Shown here: one piece after another, positions 24,308 to 32,498 of the stretch
How positions within the stretch are numbered: position 1 is the stretch's first letter
How the letters are laid out: each line of letters begins with the position of its first letter
Program-made: the position numbers and the translations under genes
Assembly (NCBI RefSeq): GCF_020832205.1
Contig: NZ_JAFIFD010000022.1
Location: 1-38,127 of the forward strand
Reading direction: 5' to 3'
From: Exiguobacterium sp.
Lineage (GTDB): Bacteria; Bacillota; Bacilli; Exiguobacteriales; Exiguobacteriaceae
DNA: 38,127 nt
Notes under the pieces: generated by a model
Seen by the model: the letters and a program-made list of their open reading frames with translations, nothing else
The model's database searches: none
Told to the model about the DNA's origin: nothing

Positions 24308-25839
24308 TTACAGGTTGATGACATTTTTGAAAACCAGGCGATTTCTTCAGCCACGACACGATCAATCCCGCATTTCGCTTGGATATGACGGCTCGCCGCT
24401 GCGGAAACCTGTAAAAAAAGGTCCTCGTCTTCAATTAGGCTTTTCAGATGGGCTGCAAGGGCTGCAACGTCTTCCGCCGGTGCCAACTGACCCGATTTCC
24501 CGTCCTCGACGAACTCTGAGATAGCGGCCACGTCGTTCGTGACCGGTACGAGTCCGCTGCTCATCGCCTCACACATCGAAACACCTTGCGAGTCTAGGCG
24601 TGTCGGGCATAAGAAGATGCCATTTGCTTGATGCAACTCATAAATCTTCTCACTCGACAAAAAGCGTCGCTCGACGATGATATTCGGAAGTTTCCTGATT
24701 TCGGCGAGCGTCTCGTCAAATAACGGACCATCTCCATAAAAAGAGAATGTCACGTCGTTGAACCAAGGTTCATTACGCAACGCGAGCACAGCCGCGACGG
24801 CCAGGTCATTTCCATACTTCGTCGTATGATAAGGACGAATCGACAAAACGTGAAACCGATGTTCAGGCGTCTTAGGCGTATATTGAAAATGCCGATCATC
24901 AATCGGGTTCGGAATTGTCGCACTTCGGGTCGTCACTTGTTTCGCATCGACCTCTGCCACATGTGACTTGAACCATTCGGAGACGTGAATGAACGACACG
25001 TTCTCATCGTCGCCCCGATACAATCGGGCCATCAAATCGAGTTGACGTTCTTTCCGCTCTTTCAAGCGAATGGCTTCACGTAAATCTTTCGCATTATCTA
25101 AATATTGAAACCAACGACGATACCACGCTTCCGTCTCCACCCCGTGCACCCACACGACTGCCGGGATACGCGGTTCAAACTGACGAATCATCTCATAAAT
25201 CGTTTCATTCAAAAAATGGATGAGCAGTGAAGTCGCACCGCTTTTACGGGCAATCCACTCACCGTAAAGCGGAGCCGCCTCGATGACGTCAATCCCCTCG
25301 TGTTCATACGTACGGATGACGTCCGTCTCAGAACGGACGATATGGACGAGCGGCCGAACGCCTCGACGGGCATACTCGAGCAGACGGGTGTGGATAAAGC
25401 CATGACGATACAAATGGCTTTCATGAGGATAGGCGGTCGAGATGACAAGTGTATTTGCTTCTGGGGGGGCGAACGGTTTTGTATCGGTCACCCCTTGAAG
25501 CCGAAGCGGCGTGACCCGCATCGTTCCCTCCCCACTTAGACGGTAATGCACTCGAACATGCGTTGCATCTTGGATTTTCACCCAGTTTGTTTTTGCAGGC
25601 TCAAGAGCAGTCGTATGCACCGTGTCATCTGCAAGGGTTTGTTCCAGTAAGAATCGGGCCGATAACGTCTCATCACAAGTCGCTTCAAACTCGAGCGCAA
25701 TCCAACTTAGACCGCTCTGCGGAATATCCTCAAAACCATGGTCGACTGTCGTCACTTCTACCTTCTTGAACTCGAGCTCGCCGTCAAGGCTGAGGCGGTA
25801 CAGTAGAGTACGTCCTTGGACGTGTACGTGCCGTCTCAT
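24304..25839 (-). CDS. Glycosyltransferase (GT4-like) with N-terminal beta-sandwich domain
   Basis: A 511-residue cytoplasmic protein. Residues 1-118 form a beta-rich accessory domain ending in RLSGEGTMRVTPLRLQG. The rest is a GT-B glycosyltransferase: VISTAYPHESHLYRHGFIHTR starts the acceptor half, and the donor half has HVLSIRPYHTTKYGND, FYGDGPLF and CPTRLDSQGVSMCEAMSSGLVPV (the E-x7-E-like site of GT4). Donor and acceptor cannot be told. ATG 25839 overlaps the stop of the coiled-coil gene (ATGA), so the two are translationally coupled; an upstream in-frame ATG lies inside that gene and is less likely. The N-terminal domain shares a motif with the 26380 protein. Confidence 0.87.
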   Translation of the reverse strand: MRRHVHVQGRTLLYRLSLDGELEFKKVEVTTVDHGFEDIPQSGLSWIALEFEATCDETLSARFLLEQTLADDTVHTTALEPAKTNWVKIQDATHVRVHYRLSGEGTMRVTPLRLQGVTDTKPFAPPEANTLVISTAYPHESHLYRHGFIHTRLLEYARRGVRPLVHIVRSETDVIRTYEHEGIDVIEAAPLYGEWIARKSGATSLLIHFLNETIYEMIRQFEPRIPAVVWVHGVETEAWYRRWFQYLDNAKDLREAIRLKERKERQLDLMARLYRGDDENVSFIHVSEWFKSHVAEVDAKQVTTRSATIPNPIDDRHFQYTPKTPEHRFHVLSIRPYHTTKYGNDLAVAAVLALRNEPWFNDVTFSFYGDGPLFDETLAEIRKLPNIIVERRFLSSEKIYELHQANGIFLCPTRLDSQGVSMCEAMSSGLVPVTNDVAAISEFVEDGKSGQLAPAEDVAALAAHLKSLIEDEDLFLQVSAAASRHIQAKCGIDRVVAEEIAWFSKMSSTCN

Positions 25840-26240
25840 CCCTGCACTTCCTTCCGAATGAAACGCGCCCATATAGAAGACTCATACTGATTCAATGCCG
25901 CTCGTAACGTGGCGTTCTCGCGCTCGAGTCGCTGTACGTCCGCGATTGCGGTGTCACGTACATTGACGCTCTCTTCGTAGCGCGCATGGAGCCCTTTATA
26001 TTTTTGCTGTTGCTGTTCGAGTTGGGTAGCGGTTTCTTGTTCAAGCGCCGCCCTTTCTTCCGTAAGTTGTTTGATGTCACGGGCATATTGACCGACTTTT
26101 TTCGTCAAGTCGCTGATCGTCTCGTTCAGTGTTTCGACCTCAGCTTCATACTTCTCATAGCGGATCAACGTTTTTTGCATCATGTTCTCGATCTCACGTT
26201 CTAGCGACTCATATTCAAGTTTCCAATCGATGTCACGCAT
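25836..26240 (-). CDS. Free-standing coiled-coil protein of the polysaccharide cluster
   Basis: A 134-residue soluble protein, nearly all one predicted coiled coil (residues 8-118, rich in Glu, Gln, Lys, Leu heptads such as QLTEERAALEQETATQLEQQ). It ends in a short aromatic-basic tail SSIWARFIRKE (121-131). That tail loosely resembles the S-x-x-W-R-x-x-x-x-(L)R segment often found after coiled coils in multi-domain glycosyltransferases. ATG 26240 has AAGGAG eight bases upstream; an earlier frame extension has no good site. Its stop overlaps the start of the 24304 glycosyltransferase, implying a physical partnership. I infer a scaffold or chain-length spacer; no enzymatic domain is present. 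Confidence 0.8.
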   Translation of the reverse strand: MRDIDWKLEYESLEREIENMMQKTLIRYEKYEAEVETLNETISDLTKKVGQYARDIKQLTEERAALEQETATQLEQQQQKYKGLHARYEESVNVRDTAIADVQRLERENATLRAALNQYESSIWARFIRKEVQG

Positions 26241-26273
26241 ACGTTTATCTCCTTCATCGTTGTCGTCTCTTCT

Positions 26274-26302
26274 ATTATGCCAAACAAAGCAGTCGATGTA
26301 CA
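26274..26302 (-). promoter_or_regulatory. Candidate extended -10 promoter inside the polysaccharide cluster
   Basis: On the minus strand: TGTACA (26302-26297), a 17-base spacer, CATAAT (26279-26274) preceded directly by TGG, an extended -10. It would start transcription of the coiled-coil and glycosyltransferase pair. Confidence 0.45.
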
Positions 26303-26379
26303 AAAGATGTTGAGATGGCACGAAAGGACCTCCTCTGTAACGAGTTCGGCCCTTTCATCCTATCTATTCTCATTTCCCC

Positions 26380-28881
26380 TTATCGATGGACACGTAAGTT
26401 TTGGTTGTCGATGCTAAGCATACGGTAGCCCTCAACGCCATATTCAGCCGTCGATTGTCCTGTCGTAATCTTCTCGAACGATTCATTGATCGATTCTTTT
26501 AAGAAAATGTCCATTTTTGCCACAGCCTTGTCGAATTGGAGTGCTGGTACATACGCGAATTCCGACTCTTCATTGATCATGTGCGCCTCACCGGCCTCGA
26601 CGACCGTGTATGACGCTTTCCCGATCAACTCCGCCGTGCTGTACTTCGTCGCCAGCATCAAGTCTTTCAAATAATCGTCTCCGTACTGATACGCCGCATT
26701 GAAGCTTGTGACATACTCTGTCCCAATCATCTTTCCAAGCGTTTGATATTTCGCCAAGCTCTCTTTCCAATACACCTGAATGGTCGCATCGTCCTCAAAG
26801 CGTTTGTACAAGTCCTTCATGTCTTCGTTTGCCTCGACAATCAAATAGAGTGTCTTGGCCTCATAACTCTGACGTTTGAATTGTTCGATGAGCCGGTCGA
26901 CATCGCTCATCTGCGCTTCTTGAACGACTGCCACGGTCGGGACATGCACACGATATGGAATCTTCGCCTTGTCCAAAATATACGTCAAGCGATGCTCGTA
27001 CGTATGATGTTCAAGTACTTCCCGAATCCCGCGCACTTGTTTGTCATGATATACCGCCTCATCGGTCATTAGTTCTTTGAGTGCAGCCTCCATCTTCTCC
27101 TCATCTTCGGTGACACTGACGAGCTCACCAAACATTTGCTCGACACCTAACGAATACGTACTGATAATCGGCGTCCCGCACAAGAGGCCTTCAAATACAC
27201 GACGTGAGAACATCGTCGGCGATTGTTTGACCGTGTTGATGTTCAGCATGATTTTGTAGCCTTTATACGCCTTATCAATCTCGTAAAACTCGAGCACGCC
27301 CTCGATATTCTCTTCGAACTCTTGAGGGAAGCGGTGGTTAGGCATCAAGTTGAATTGGTTCTTCTCGTAGTTGCGATCGTAAATCGTCAATCCGTAAGGC
27401 TTTGCGACGCGGAGAAGCCTGTCCATGTCACGTGCCCGCTCTTCATGGAGTGAGTAATAAGATCCCGCGAAACACGCTTTTGGAATACGTCCTTCCTTCA
27501 AGTTGATCGGGTTTTGCAACTTCGGTTGTCCAGCGAATGGCAGGGCATACACACGTCCGTGGCCACAATCTTCTTTATATGATGGGACGCGATTCTCGTC
27601 CGTCGTCATGACAATGTCCACAAGTTTCGCCGTTTCGATGAAACGATCATAGTGAACTGGATCTTCTTTGTTCCAGAACACGGTCGGGATGTTACGACGC
27701 TTACACCACGCGACGAGATTTCGGATCGTTTCTGCGTTCGTCTCCCCGTAATACCCAATCTTTTTATTCCAGAGACCGTTGTTGCCTTCCCATGCCGATT
27801 CGATGAAGATGAGGTCCGGTCGCTCCGTCATGATTTGTTCTTTCCAATAATCCGGGTGGAGCGGCAACAAGTCCGCCTCGAGCCGATAGTTTTCAAACGT
27901 AAATTTATCCATGATCACACCGATCTTGATGCGACCCAGGTCACGCGGTGCGAGATACCCCGTCTGATAAGCCTCGTGATCGTTGATCCACTCTTTCTCT
28001 TGATTGTTCACAGAAATCTCCTCTTCAATCTTTGATAGTTGTATTTCTCGAATCGTGAACGTGCCGCTACCTTTAACGTTCAAGGCGAGGCGCCACGTAT
28101 CGACGTCCCGATTCGGGCGCACACGTGTCACACCGTTGAACATCAAGTTCACAATCTCGACTTTCCGCTTCGTTTTCGATTCATATCCGACAAGCATCGG
28201 TATGACATCGATATCCGGTGAACGAGACCCGAGAATCGAGAACTCGTAGTAACCGTCATGTGTCACGTCCGCAAACGGTTCGGTCGGAAGTAGCGCATAG
28301 TTGTTATTTGTCTCGCGAAAAGAGATGTACTTCTTCTTGCCGCTTGGCAAGTTCACCATCGCATGCAACTCCCCGTCCTCGTCGTGGAGGCGGTAGTTCG
28401 CATTGTAAGTCCCGCCGTACCACTGACGGGCATCGATTGGGAGGCTGATTCGTTCATCCGGCAAGACAGCGATGTTTTGATACAGTGCCTCGACTCGCGT
28501 GTACGTCCCTTCTCCGTGCAATCGTACTTTGAGCGTGAACATGCTGTCGAGCGCTCCGAACTGCAGTGTCCGTGGTTCTGCCGCTTCGATGATGTGGCGT
28601 TTCGTGCTCCCGTTCGTCGCCTTTACTTCGACGACCAAATCGATACCTCCCGCATCAGACACTTCACCTTCAAGACCACAGACGATCGACATCTCTCCTA
28701 GAACCGGAATCGGTGTCTTTGTCAATTCGATATATGTGTAGGCATCTTCCCCGAGCGAAGCGGTCACTGTGTCGCCATCGACGCGTAACGCCTCAGACGG
28801 ACGGACATGCGCAATGAGGGGGAAACGCTCCGGTAAGAAAATCATCGGGCAGCTCAATCGTGTTGTTGTCATCGTGTTCAT
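26380..28881 (-). CDS. Large CgeB-type glycosyltransferase with accessory beta domains and GT2-like tail
   Basis: An 833-residue cytoplasmic protein in three parts. Residues 1-290 are two beta-sandwich domains, each ending in a similar motif (RLHGEGTYTRVEAL at 120-133; NVKGSGTFTIREIQL at 268-282). Residues 318-640 are a CgeB/DUF3880-like GT-B glycosyltransferase: RPDLIFIESAWEG, VFWNKEDPVHYDRF, CFAGSYYSLHEERARD and SRRVFEGLLCGTPIIST. Residues 647-800 look like a GT-A (GT2) domain, VAVVQEAQMSDVDRLIEQFKRQ to FNAAYQYGDDYLKDLML, but the DxD metal site is replaced by NAA. ATG 28881 follows GGGAGG and overlaps the upstream stop (ATGA). It probably builds the exported glycan; sugars unknown. Confidence 0.82.
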   Translation of the reverse strand: MNTMTTTRLSCPMIFLPERFPLIAHVRPSEALRVDGDTVTASLGEDAYTYIELTKTPIPVLGEMSIVCGLEGEVSDAGGIDLVVEVKATNGSTKRHIIEAAEPRTLQFGALDSMFTLKVRLHGEGTYTRVEALYQNIAVLPDERISLPIDARQWYGGTYNANYRLHDEDGELHAMVNLPSGKKKYISFRETNNNYALLPTEPFADVTHDGYYEFSILGSRSPDIDVIPMLVGYESKTKRKVEIVNLMFNGVTRVRPNRDVDTWRLALNVKGSGTFTIREIQLSKIEEEISVNNQEKEWINDHEAYQTGYLAPRDLGRIKIGVIMDKFTFENYRLEADLLPLHPDYWKEQIMTERPDLIFIESAWEGNNGLWNKKIGYYGETNAETIRNLVAWCKRRNIPTVFWNKEDPVHYDRFIETAKLVDIVMTTDENRVPSYKEDCGHGRVYALPFAGQPKLQNPINLKEGRIPKACFAGSYYSLHEERARDMDRLLRVAKPYGLTIYDRNYEKNQFNLMPNHRFPQEFEENIEGVLEFYEIDKAYKGYKIMLNINTVKQSPTMFSRRVFEGLLCGTPIISTYSLGVEQMFGELVSVTEDEEKMEAALKELMTDEAVYHDKQVRGIREVLEHHTYEHRLTYILDKAKIPYRVHVPTVAVVQEAQMSDVDRLIEQFKRQSYEAKTLYLIVEANEDMKDLYKRFEDDATIQVYWKESLAKYQTLGKMIGTEYVTSFNAAYQYGDDYLKDLMLATKYSTAELIGKASYTVVEAGEAHMINEESEFAYVPALQFDKAVAKMDIFLKESINESFEKITTGQSTAEYGVEGYRMLSIDNQNLRVHR

Positions 28882-29999
28882 AACGTACCTCCCGTGCCTA
28901 CAGTGTCCATCTCCATAAGAGCGACCATTTCTTCAGAAACCGTCTCAATGTCATAACGATCGCTGACGAAACGCTTCACTATCTCCGATTCGGCTTCCGG
29001 GTCGACTTTCATAATTCGGTCGGCCGCTTGCGTCACGTCCTCGATGATCCAGTCCCGGCGATAAATCGTCTCCGCTCCGTCCCAATGTCGGATGATTGGA
29101 TAGGCCCCGCTCGCCATCCCTTCGGCGACAGCGAGATGGAAGCTCTCGAAGTCACTCATCGATAGAATAAAACCGACTTGCTCATACCAAGACGCCATGT
29201 CATCCCCGTGCCCTGACCATTCGACACGGTCAGCCCAAGCCGACTCTTTCAATCGTGCTTGAATTGTTTGGTAATGATAACGCTCGTCTGCATTGTTCCA
29301 GATCCATGGCACTTGCTCCGGTCTCCGGCTCTTGATGACGAGACGGTAACGCGAATCTTGGTTCCATACTTGCTCGAACGTATCGAGTGCAAGATCGAGC
29401 CGCTTCAACGACGGCAGGACGCCGACGACACCGATTGTGAAACGTGCGTCCGCCCAATTTTTAGGGCGTGATAACCCGTCTGTGTCGACGTAGTTAGTGA
29501 TGAGTCGCATTTTTTGTGATTCGATTTTAAAGATGCGACGGAACTCTTCTAATATATAAGGCGAGATAGCGACAATCGCGTCGATATTCTCATACGTGAA
29601 CCGTTTCGGGAAGACGGTCTTCCGCTCTTGAGCGTGCATCCGGACGATCAGTTTTTGATGAGGGCGCTTGTAGCGCGAGTACCATTCGGCATTTCCGAGC
29701 CCCCACTCACAAAAGATGATGTCGGCCCACTCGATCAACTGCCGGCTCCGCGACTCGTCATGGACGCTATGGCTCGACCATTCATCGATTTGAATCTCGT
29801 AGCGGCCTTCCGACTCAAGTCGTGACAAGAGGGGACGGATAAACTTCAAGTCGTGCCCGGCGAAGACGACTTTCTTCAATGCCGCGGAAACCGCGTCCGC
29901 TGTCGACGTGATGCCGTCGAGTGCGTCGCGTCGCGCATGGGCACGTTCGAGTTCGGCTTTTACTTTTCGTTGCAAGGCGTTAAAATCCAAATCTAACAT
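28878..29999 (-). CDS. Glycosyltransferase, GT4-like
   Basis: A 373-residue protein. Residues 8-30 form a short charged helix (LQRKVKAELERAHARRDALD), then a GT-B fold: KKVVFAGHDLKFIRPLL, ADIIFCEWGLGNAEWYSR, LIVRMHAQERKTVFP, AIVAISPYILEEFRR, and a donor half with FTIGVVGVLPSLKRLDLALD and FESFHLAVAEGMASGAYPII. The last run places the acidic residues of the GT4 active site. It lies three bases after the 88-residue coiled-coil gene and overlaps the 26380 gene, so all are one translation-coupled block. Donor and acceptor unknown. Confidence 0.88.
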   Translation of the reverse strand: MLDLDFNALQRKVKAELERAHARRDALDGITSTADAVSAALKKVVFAGHDLKFIRPLLSRLESEGRYEIQIDEWSSHSVHDESRSRQLIEWADIIFCEWGLGNAEWYSRYKRPHQKLIVRMHAQERKTVFPKRFTYENIDAIVAISPYILEEFRRIFKIESQKMRLITNYVDTDGLSRPKNWADARFTIGVVGVLPSLKRLDLALDTFEQVWNQDSRYRLVIKSRRPEQVPWIWNNADERYHYQTIQARLKESAWADRVEWSGHGDDMASWYEQVGFILSMSDFESFHLAVAEGMASGAYPIIRHWDGAETIYRRDWIIEDVTQAADRIMKVDPEAESEIVKRFVSDRYDIETVSEEMVALMEMDTVGTGGTL

Positions 30000-30002
30000 A
30001 GG

Positions 30003-30269
30003 TCATTTTTTCCTTTTCTTTTTGTTTTTATAGTTGGCGACTTTCCGCTTGAATGTCCAGTAAGATCGACTCAAACGGCCAAATTTCGATCCTGCGAGCG
30101 CTTCGTACTTCTTGTCGATTTGCTCGTAATCTGCCTCGAGTTTCTGGTATTCAACCTCGAGGTCGCGCAGACGCGTCTCCGTCTCCACCACGCGTTCGAT
30201 GAGCGCCTCGTTCAGACGAAGACTTTCGATATAATCGTTCAAATACTTCCGTTCTTGTTGTCTATCCAA
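30003..30269 (-). CDS. Small coiled-coil protein with basic tail
   Basis: An 88-residue protein beginning at TTG 30269, with AAGGAGA upstream. Residues 5-58 form a coiled coil (LIERVVETETRLRDLEVEYQ). A segment GSKFGRLSRSYWTFKRKV (60-77) comes next and the end is a lysine-rich tail KNKKKRKK. It parallels the 134-residue coiled-coil protein: coil first, Ser/aromatic/Arg tail second, glycosyltransferase gene immediately after (three bases). The basic tail could bind the membrane or an acidic polymer. No catalytic motif. I infer a scaffold or ruler for the glycosyltransferases. Confidence 0.75.
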   Translation of the reverse strand: MDRQQERKYLNDYIESLRLNEALIERVVETETRLRDLEVEYQKLEADYEQIDKKYEALAGSKFGRLSRSYWTFKRKVANYKNKKKRKK

Positions 30270-30271
30270 AA

Positions 30272-30760
30272 TTAAGTCTCCTTTTTAAAAAGTTCAATCG
30301 TCGCATGTCCGAGTGTCACATCGACGGGTTTGACGTCATGCAAAATGTAGCGATAGGCAAATTTTAAGAATTTTGTTTCGGGCCGGAGCTCAAACGTCTC
30401 GTCGACATAGTACGAGTCTCCGTCTTGTTTGAGTGTACGCACATCCATGTCGAGCTTACGACGTTCATCGTATTGAAGCAAGAACAATTCGAATTCGTGC
30501 GGCTCGGTCGAGTTGATTCGGAACGAGGATTGGATTCGGACTTGATTTTCCCCGCGCACGAACAGCTCGTCTCGATAAATTTTGCTTGGCGGCAAACTGA
30601 ATGGTTGATCGAACGATTGGATGTATAGTTTATCATCGAGCGATGTCGGACGAAGCTCGAACACGGCCGTCCAATCTTTCTCGGTCGAGCGAATTTTGTC
30701 CTTGACCCCGACGTTTGGATAGTAATTATAGATAGCTGGTAGTAAGTTGATGATTCTCAT
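30272..30760 (-). CDS. Unrecognised beta-rich protein of the polysaccharide cluster
   Basis: A 162-residue soluble protein with no signal peptide or membrane helix. Hydrophobic and polar residues alternate (DWTAVFELRP, YVDETFELRPETKFLKFAYRY, DVTLGHATIELFKKE), suggesting a beta sandwich. The closing ...VTLGHATIELFK resembles the ends of the accessory domains in the 24304 and 26380 glycosyltransferases, but the GxGT motif is absent. ATG 30760 follows AAGGGGA. It is the first gene after the tagH terminator and lies two bases before the 88-residue coiled-coil gene. Possibly a free-standing carbohydrate-recognition module; no function is known to me. Confidence 0.72.
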   Translation of the reverse strand: MRIINLLPAIYNYYPNVGVKDKIRSTEKDWTAVFELRPTSLDDKLYIQSFDQPFSLPPSKIYRDELFVRGENQVRIQSSFRINSTEPHEFELFLLQYDERRKLDMDVRTLKQDGDSYYVDETFELRPETKFLKFAYRYILHDVKPVDVTLGHATIELFKKET

Positions 30761-30774
30761 CGTCTTCCCCTTCT

Positions 30775-30810
30775 CTTAAAAAAGTGCCCCTCGACGCCGA
30801 GGGGCACTTT
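30775..30810 (-). terminator. Strong terminator after tagH
   Basis: A 13-bp perfect stem AAAGTGCCCCTCG (30781-30793 with 30798-30810) and a four-base loop, followed on the minus strand by six T residues. It lies between tagH and the next gene of the cluster, so genes below depend on read-through or another promoter. Confidence 0.93.
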
Positions 30811-30841
30811 CACTGTTGATTCGCAAAAGATGCGCCACTAC

Positions 30842-31675
30842 TCATCGGGCGAGGATGGTCGTCTCCCCAAGACCCGTGTCCGCGAGGACGGTCGTGCGGA
30901 CCGCCTGTTTGGATTGTTTGAATTGTGCTTGCTGCTCTTTCGTCAAATGCCTGAACCAAAATAGAAACTTGTTATACTCTTTGATCACGTCTTTCGATGA
31001 TCCATACATCCTGACTTCCCCATACTCGAGCCACAGCACTTTCGTACAGAAGTCACGGACTTGATTGATGGAGTGGCTAATGAAGAAAATGGTTTTGCCC
31101 TTCTTCTTGAACTCATTCATCCGACGGATACACTTGTCCGTGAATGTTTGATCTCCGACCGAGAGCGCCTCATCGACAATCAAAATATCGGGATCGATAT
31201 TAATAGAAATCGCAAAGCCGAGACGGGCTTTCATGCCGCTTGAATACGTCTTAACCGGTTGATGGATGAAATCACCGATGTCGGCGAAGTCGATGATATC
31301 GGGTGTAAGAGCCTCGATTTCTTTTTTCGTCAAGCCGAGCATAAGCCCTTTAAGCTCGATGTTGTCCATTCCCGACAAGTTCCCGTTCAGACCTGACGAA
31401 ATAGCGATGAGCGATGGCTTACCGGCGAGTGTGATTCGTCCGTGCGTCGGTGGCATGACATCGGCAAGCAAGTTCGACATCGTCGATTTTCCAGAACCGT
31501 TGATACCAATGATTCCGACCACTTCACCGGGAGGTACCTCGAACGATACTTCCTTCAACGCATAAAACTGTTTGCCGCGCGCTTTACCGGTCATCATTTC
31601 CGTCAGCTTGTCCATCGGCTTGCGATAGAGCGTATAGCGTTTCGATACGTTCTCAAACTTCACATGTGCGCTCAT
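30842..31675 (-). CDS. tagH: TagH-like ABC transporter ATPase (polysaccharide/teichoic acid export)
   Basis: A 277-residue ATPase. Walker A GINGSGKST (57-65), signature YSSGM (144-148), Walker B ILIVDEA (164-170) and SVGDQTF after it are the teichoic-acid/O-antigen exporter type. It closely follows TagH in SHSINQVRDFCTKVLWLEYGE. B. subtilis TagH is about 527 residues; this one lacks the extra C-terminal membrane/outer part, so it is the short form. ATG 31675 is chosen because AGGAGG ends six bases upstream, while ATG 31681 directly abuts that site. With the TagG-like permease it moves undecaprenyl-linked polymer outward. Confidence 0.93.
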   Translation of the reverse strand: MSAHVKFENVSKRYTLYRKPMDKLTEMMTGKARGKQFYALKEVSFEVPPGEVVGIIGINGSGKSTMSNLLADVMPPTHGRITLAGKPSLIAISSGLNGNLSGMDNIELKGLMLGLTKKEIEALTPDIIDFADIGDFIHQPVKTYSSGMKARLGFAISINIDPDILIVDEALSVGDQTFTDKCIRRMNEFKKKGKTIFFISHSINQVRDFCTKVLWLEYGEVRMYGSSKDVIKEYNKFLFWFRHLTKEQQAQFKQSKQAVRTTVLADTGLGETTILAR

Positions 31676-31693
31676 AAGCATCCTCCTAACGGA

Positions 31694-32491
31694 TTAAATG
31701 TAATCGATAAAGTAACGGCGGAAACGGACGTGTACGACGGCCCCTAAGAAGAAGATCGTCAAGACGACACCCCAATAATAGAGACCATACTGCCAGTTGT
31801 CCGCGAGCCATGACGTGCCGAGGAACATCGAACGATATCCCTCGACGAGATAATAGAGCGGATTGATCATCAAAATTTTCGCAAACAGACCTGTCGGCAC
31901 CCAAAAGATCGGGGTCAAATACATCATCATCCGCATGACGGACATGAGCAGGTTTTGCAAATCGCGGACAATCGTCGTCAAAGCAGACGTGAGCAGTGCG
32001 AGCGCATACAAGAGCGCAAGCGCCGACACAATCAAGTACAGGAGCCAGAGGGAGTGAAGACCTGGCGTGTAACCGTACGCCAACATCAGCACGAACGTAA
32101 TGAGCACCATACCTAAATGTCGATAAAATAGCGAAAGAATGACGTATGCCGGAATCGTACTGATTGGAAAACTCATCTTCGAGACCATCGCAACCTTCGA
32201 ATAGACCGAGCGGGCCCCGGTCGTTATTGCCGGGCTGATGAAGAACCAGACGACAATCCCGGAGACGAGCCATGGAAGAAACGGCACACCATCGATTGGC
32301 GCGCCGCTTCGAATTCCAAATCCGAATACAAACCAGTACACCGCGACTTGTAGTGTCGGGGTGAACAGCTCCCAGAAGAAGCCAAGGTATTGCATACTGT
32401 TGTTACTTTTCGCTTCATATAAAGACAATCTGAAAATAAGGTACAGGTTCTCATATAGTTCGAGTAAGACTTGTTTCGCAGATTGCATCAT
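31694..32491 (-). CDS. tagG: TagG-like ABC transporter permease (polysaccharide export)
   Basis: A permease of about 265 residues, with six membrane segments after an amphipathic N-terminus (YLIFRLSLYEAKSNNSMQYL, FFWELFTPTLQVAVYWFVFG). Family motifs PFLPWLVSGIVVWFFISPAI, RDLQNLLMSVMRMMMYLTPIFW and NPLYYLVEGYRS are clear. It forms the channel for an undecaprenyl-linked wall polymer, energised by TagH. The start is ATG 32491, or ATG 32488, after AAGG; a GTG at 32497 also fits the frame. It begins within ten bases of the dehydrogenase stop and lies 18 bases before tagH, so these genes are one operon. Confidence 0.93.
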   Translation of the reverse strand: MMQSAKQVLLELYENLYLIFRLSLYEAKSNNSMQYLGFFWELFTPTLQVAVYWFVFGFGIRSGAPIDGVPFLPWLVSGIVVWFFISPAITTGARSVYSKVAMVSKMSFPISTIPAYVILSLFYRHLGMVLITFVLMLAYGYTPGLHSLWLLYLIVSALALLYALALLTSALTTIVRDLQNLLMSVMRMMMYLTPIFWVPTGLFAKILMINPLYYLVEGYRSMFLGTSWLADNWQYGLYYWGVVLTIFFLGAVVHVRFRRYFIDYI

Positions 32492-32498
32492 CTTCACC

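Noticed and set aside
26310-26362. Imperfect hairpin between the 26380 and 26240 genes (GAAAGG...CCTTTC)
   Set aside because: An internal mismatch, a 17-base loop and no T tract on either strand. Not a supported terminator.
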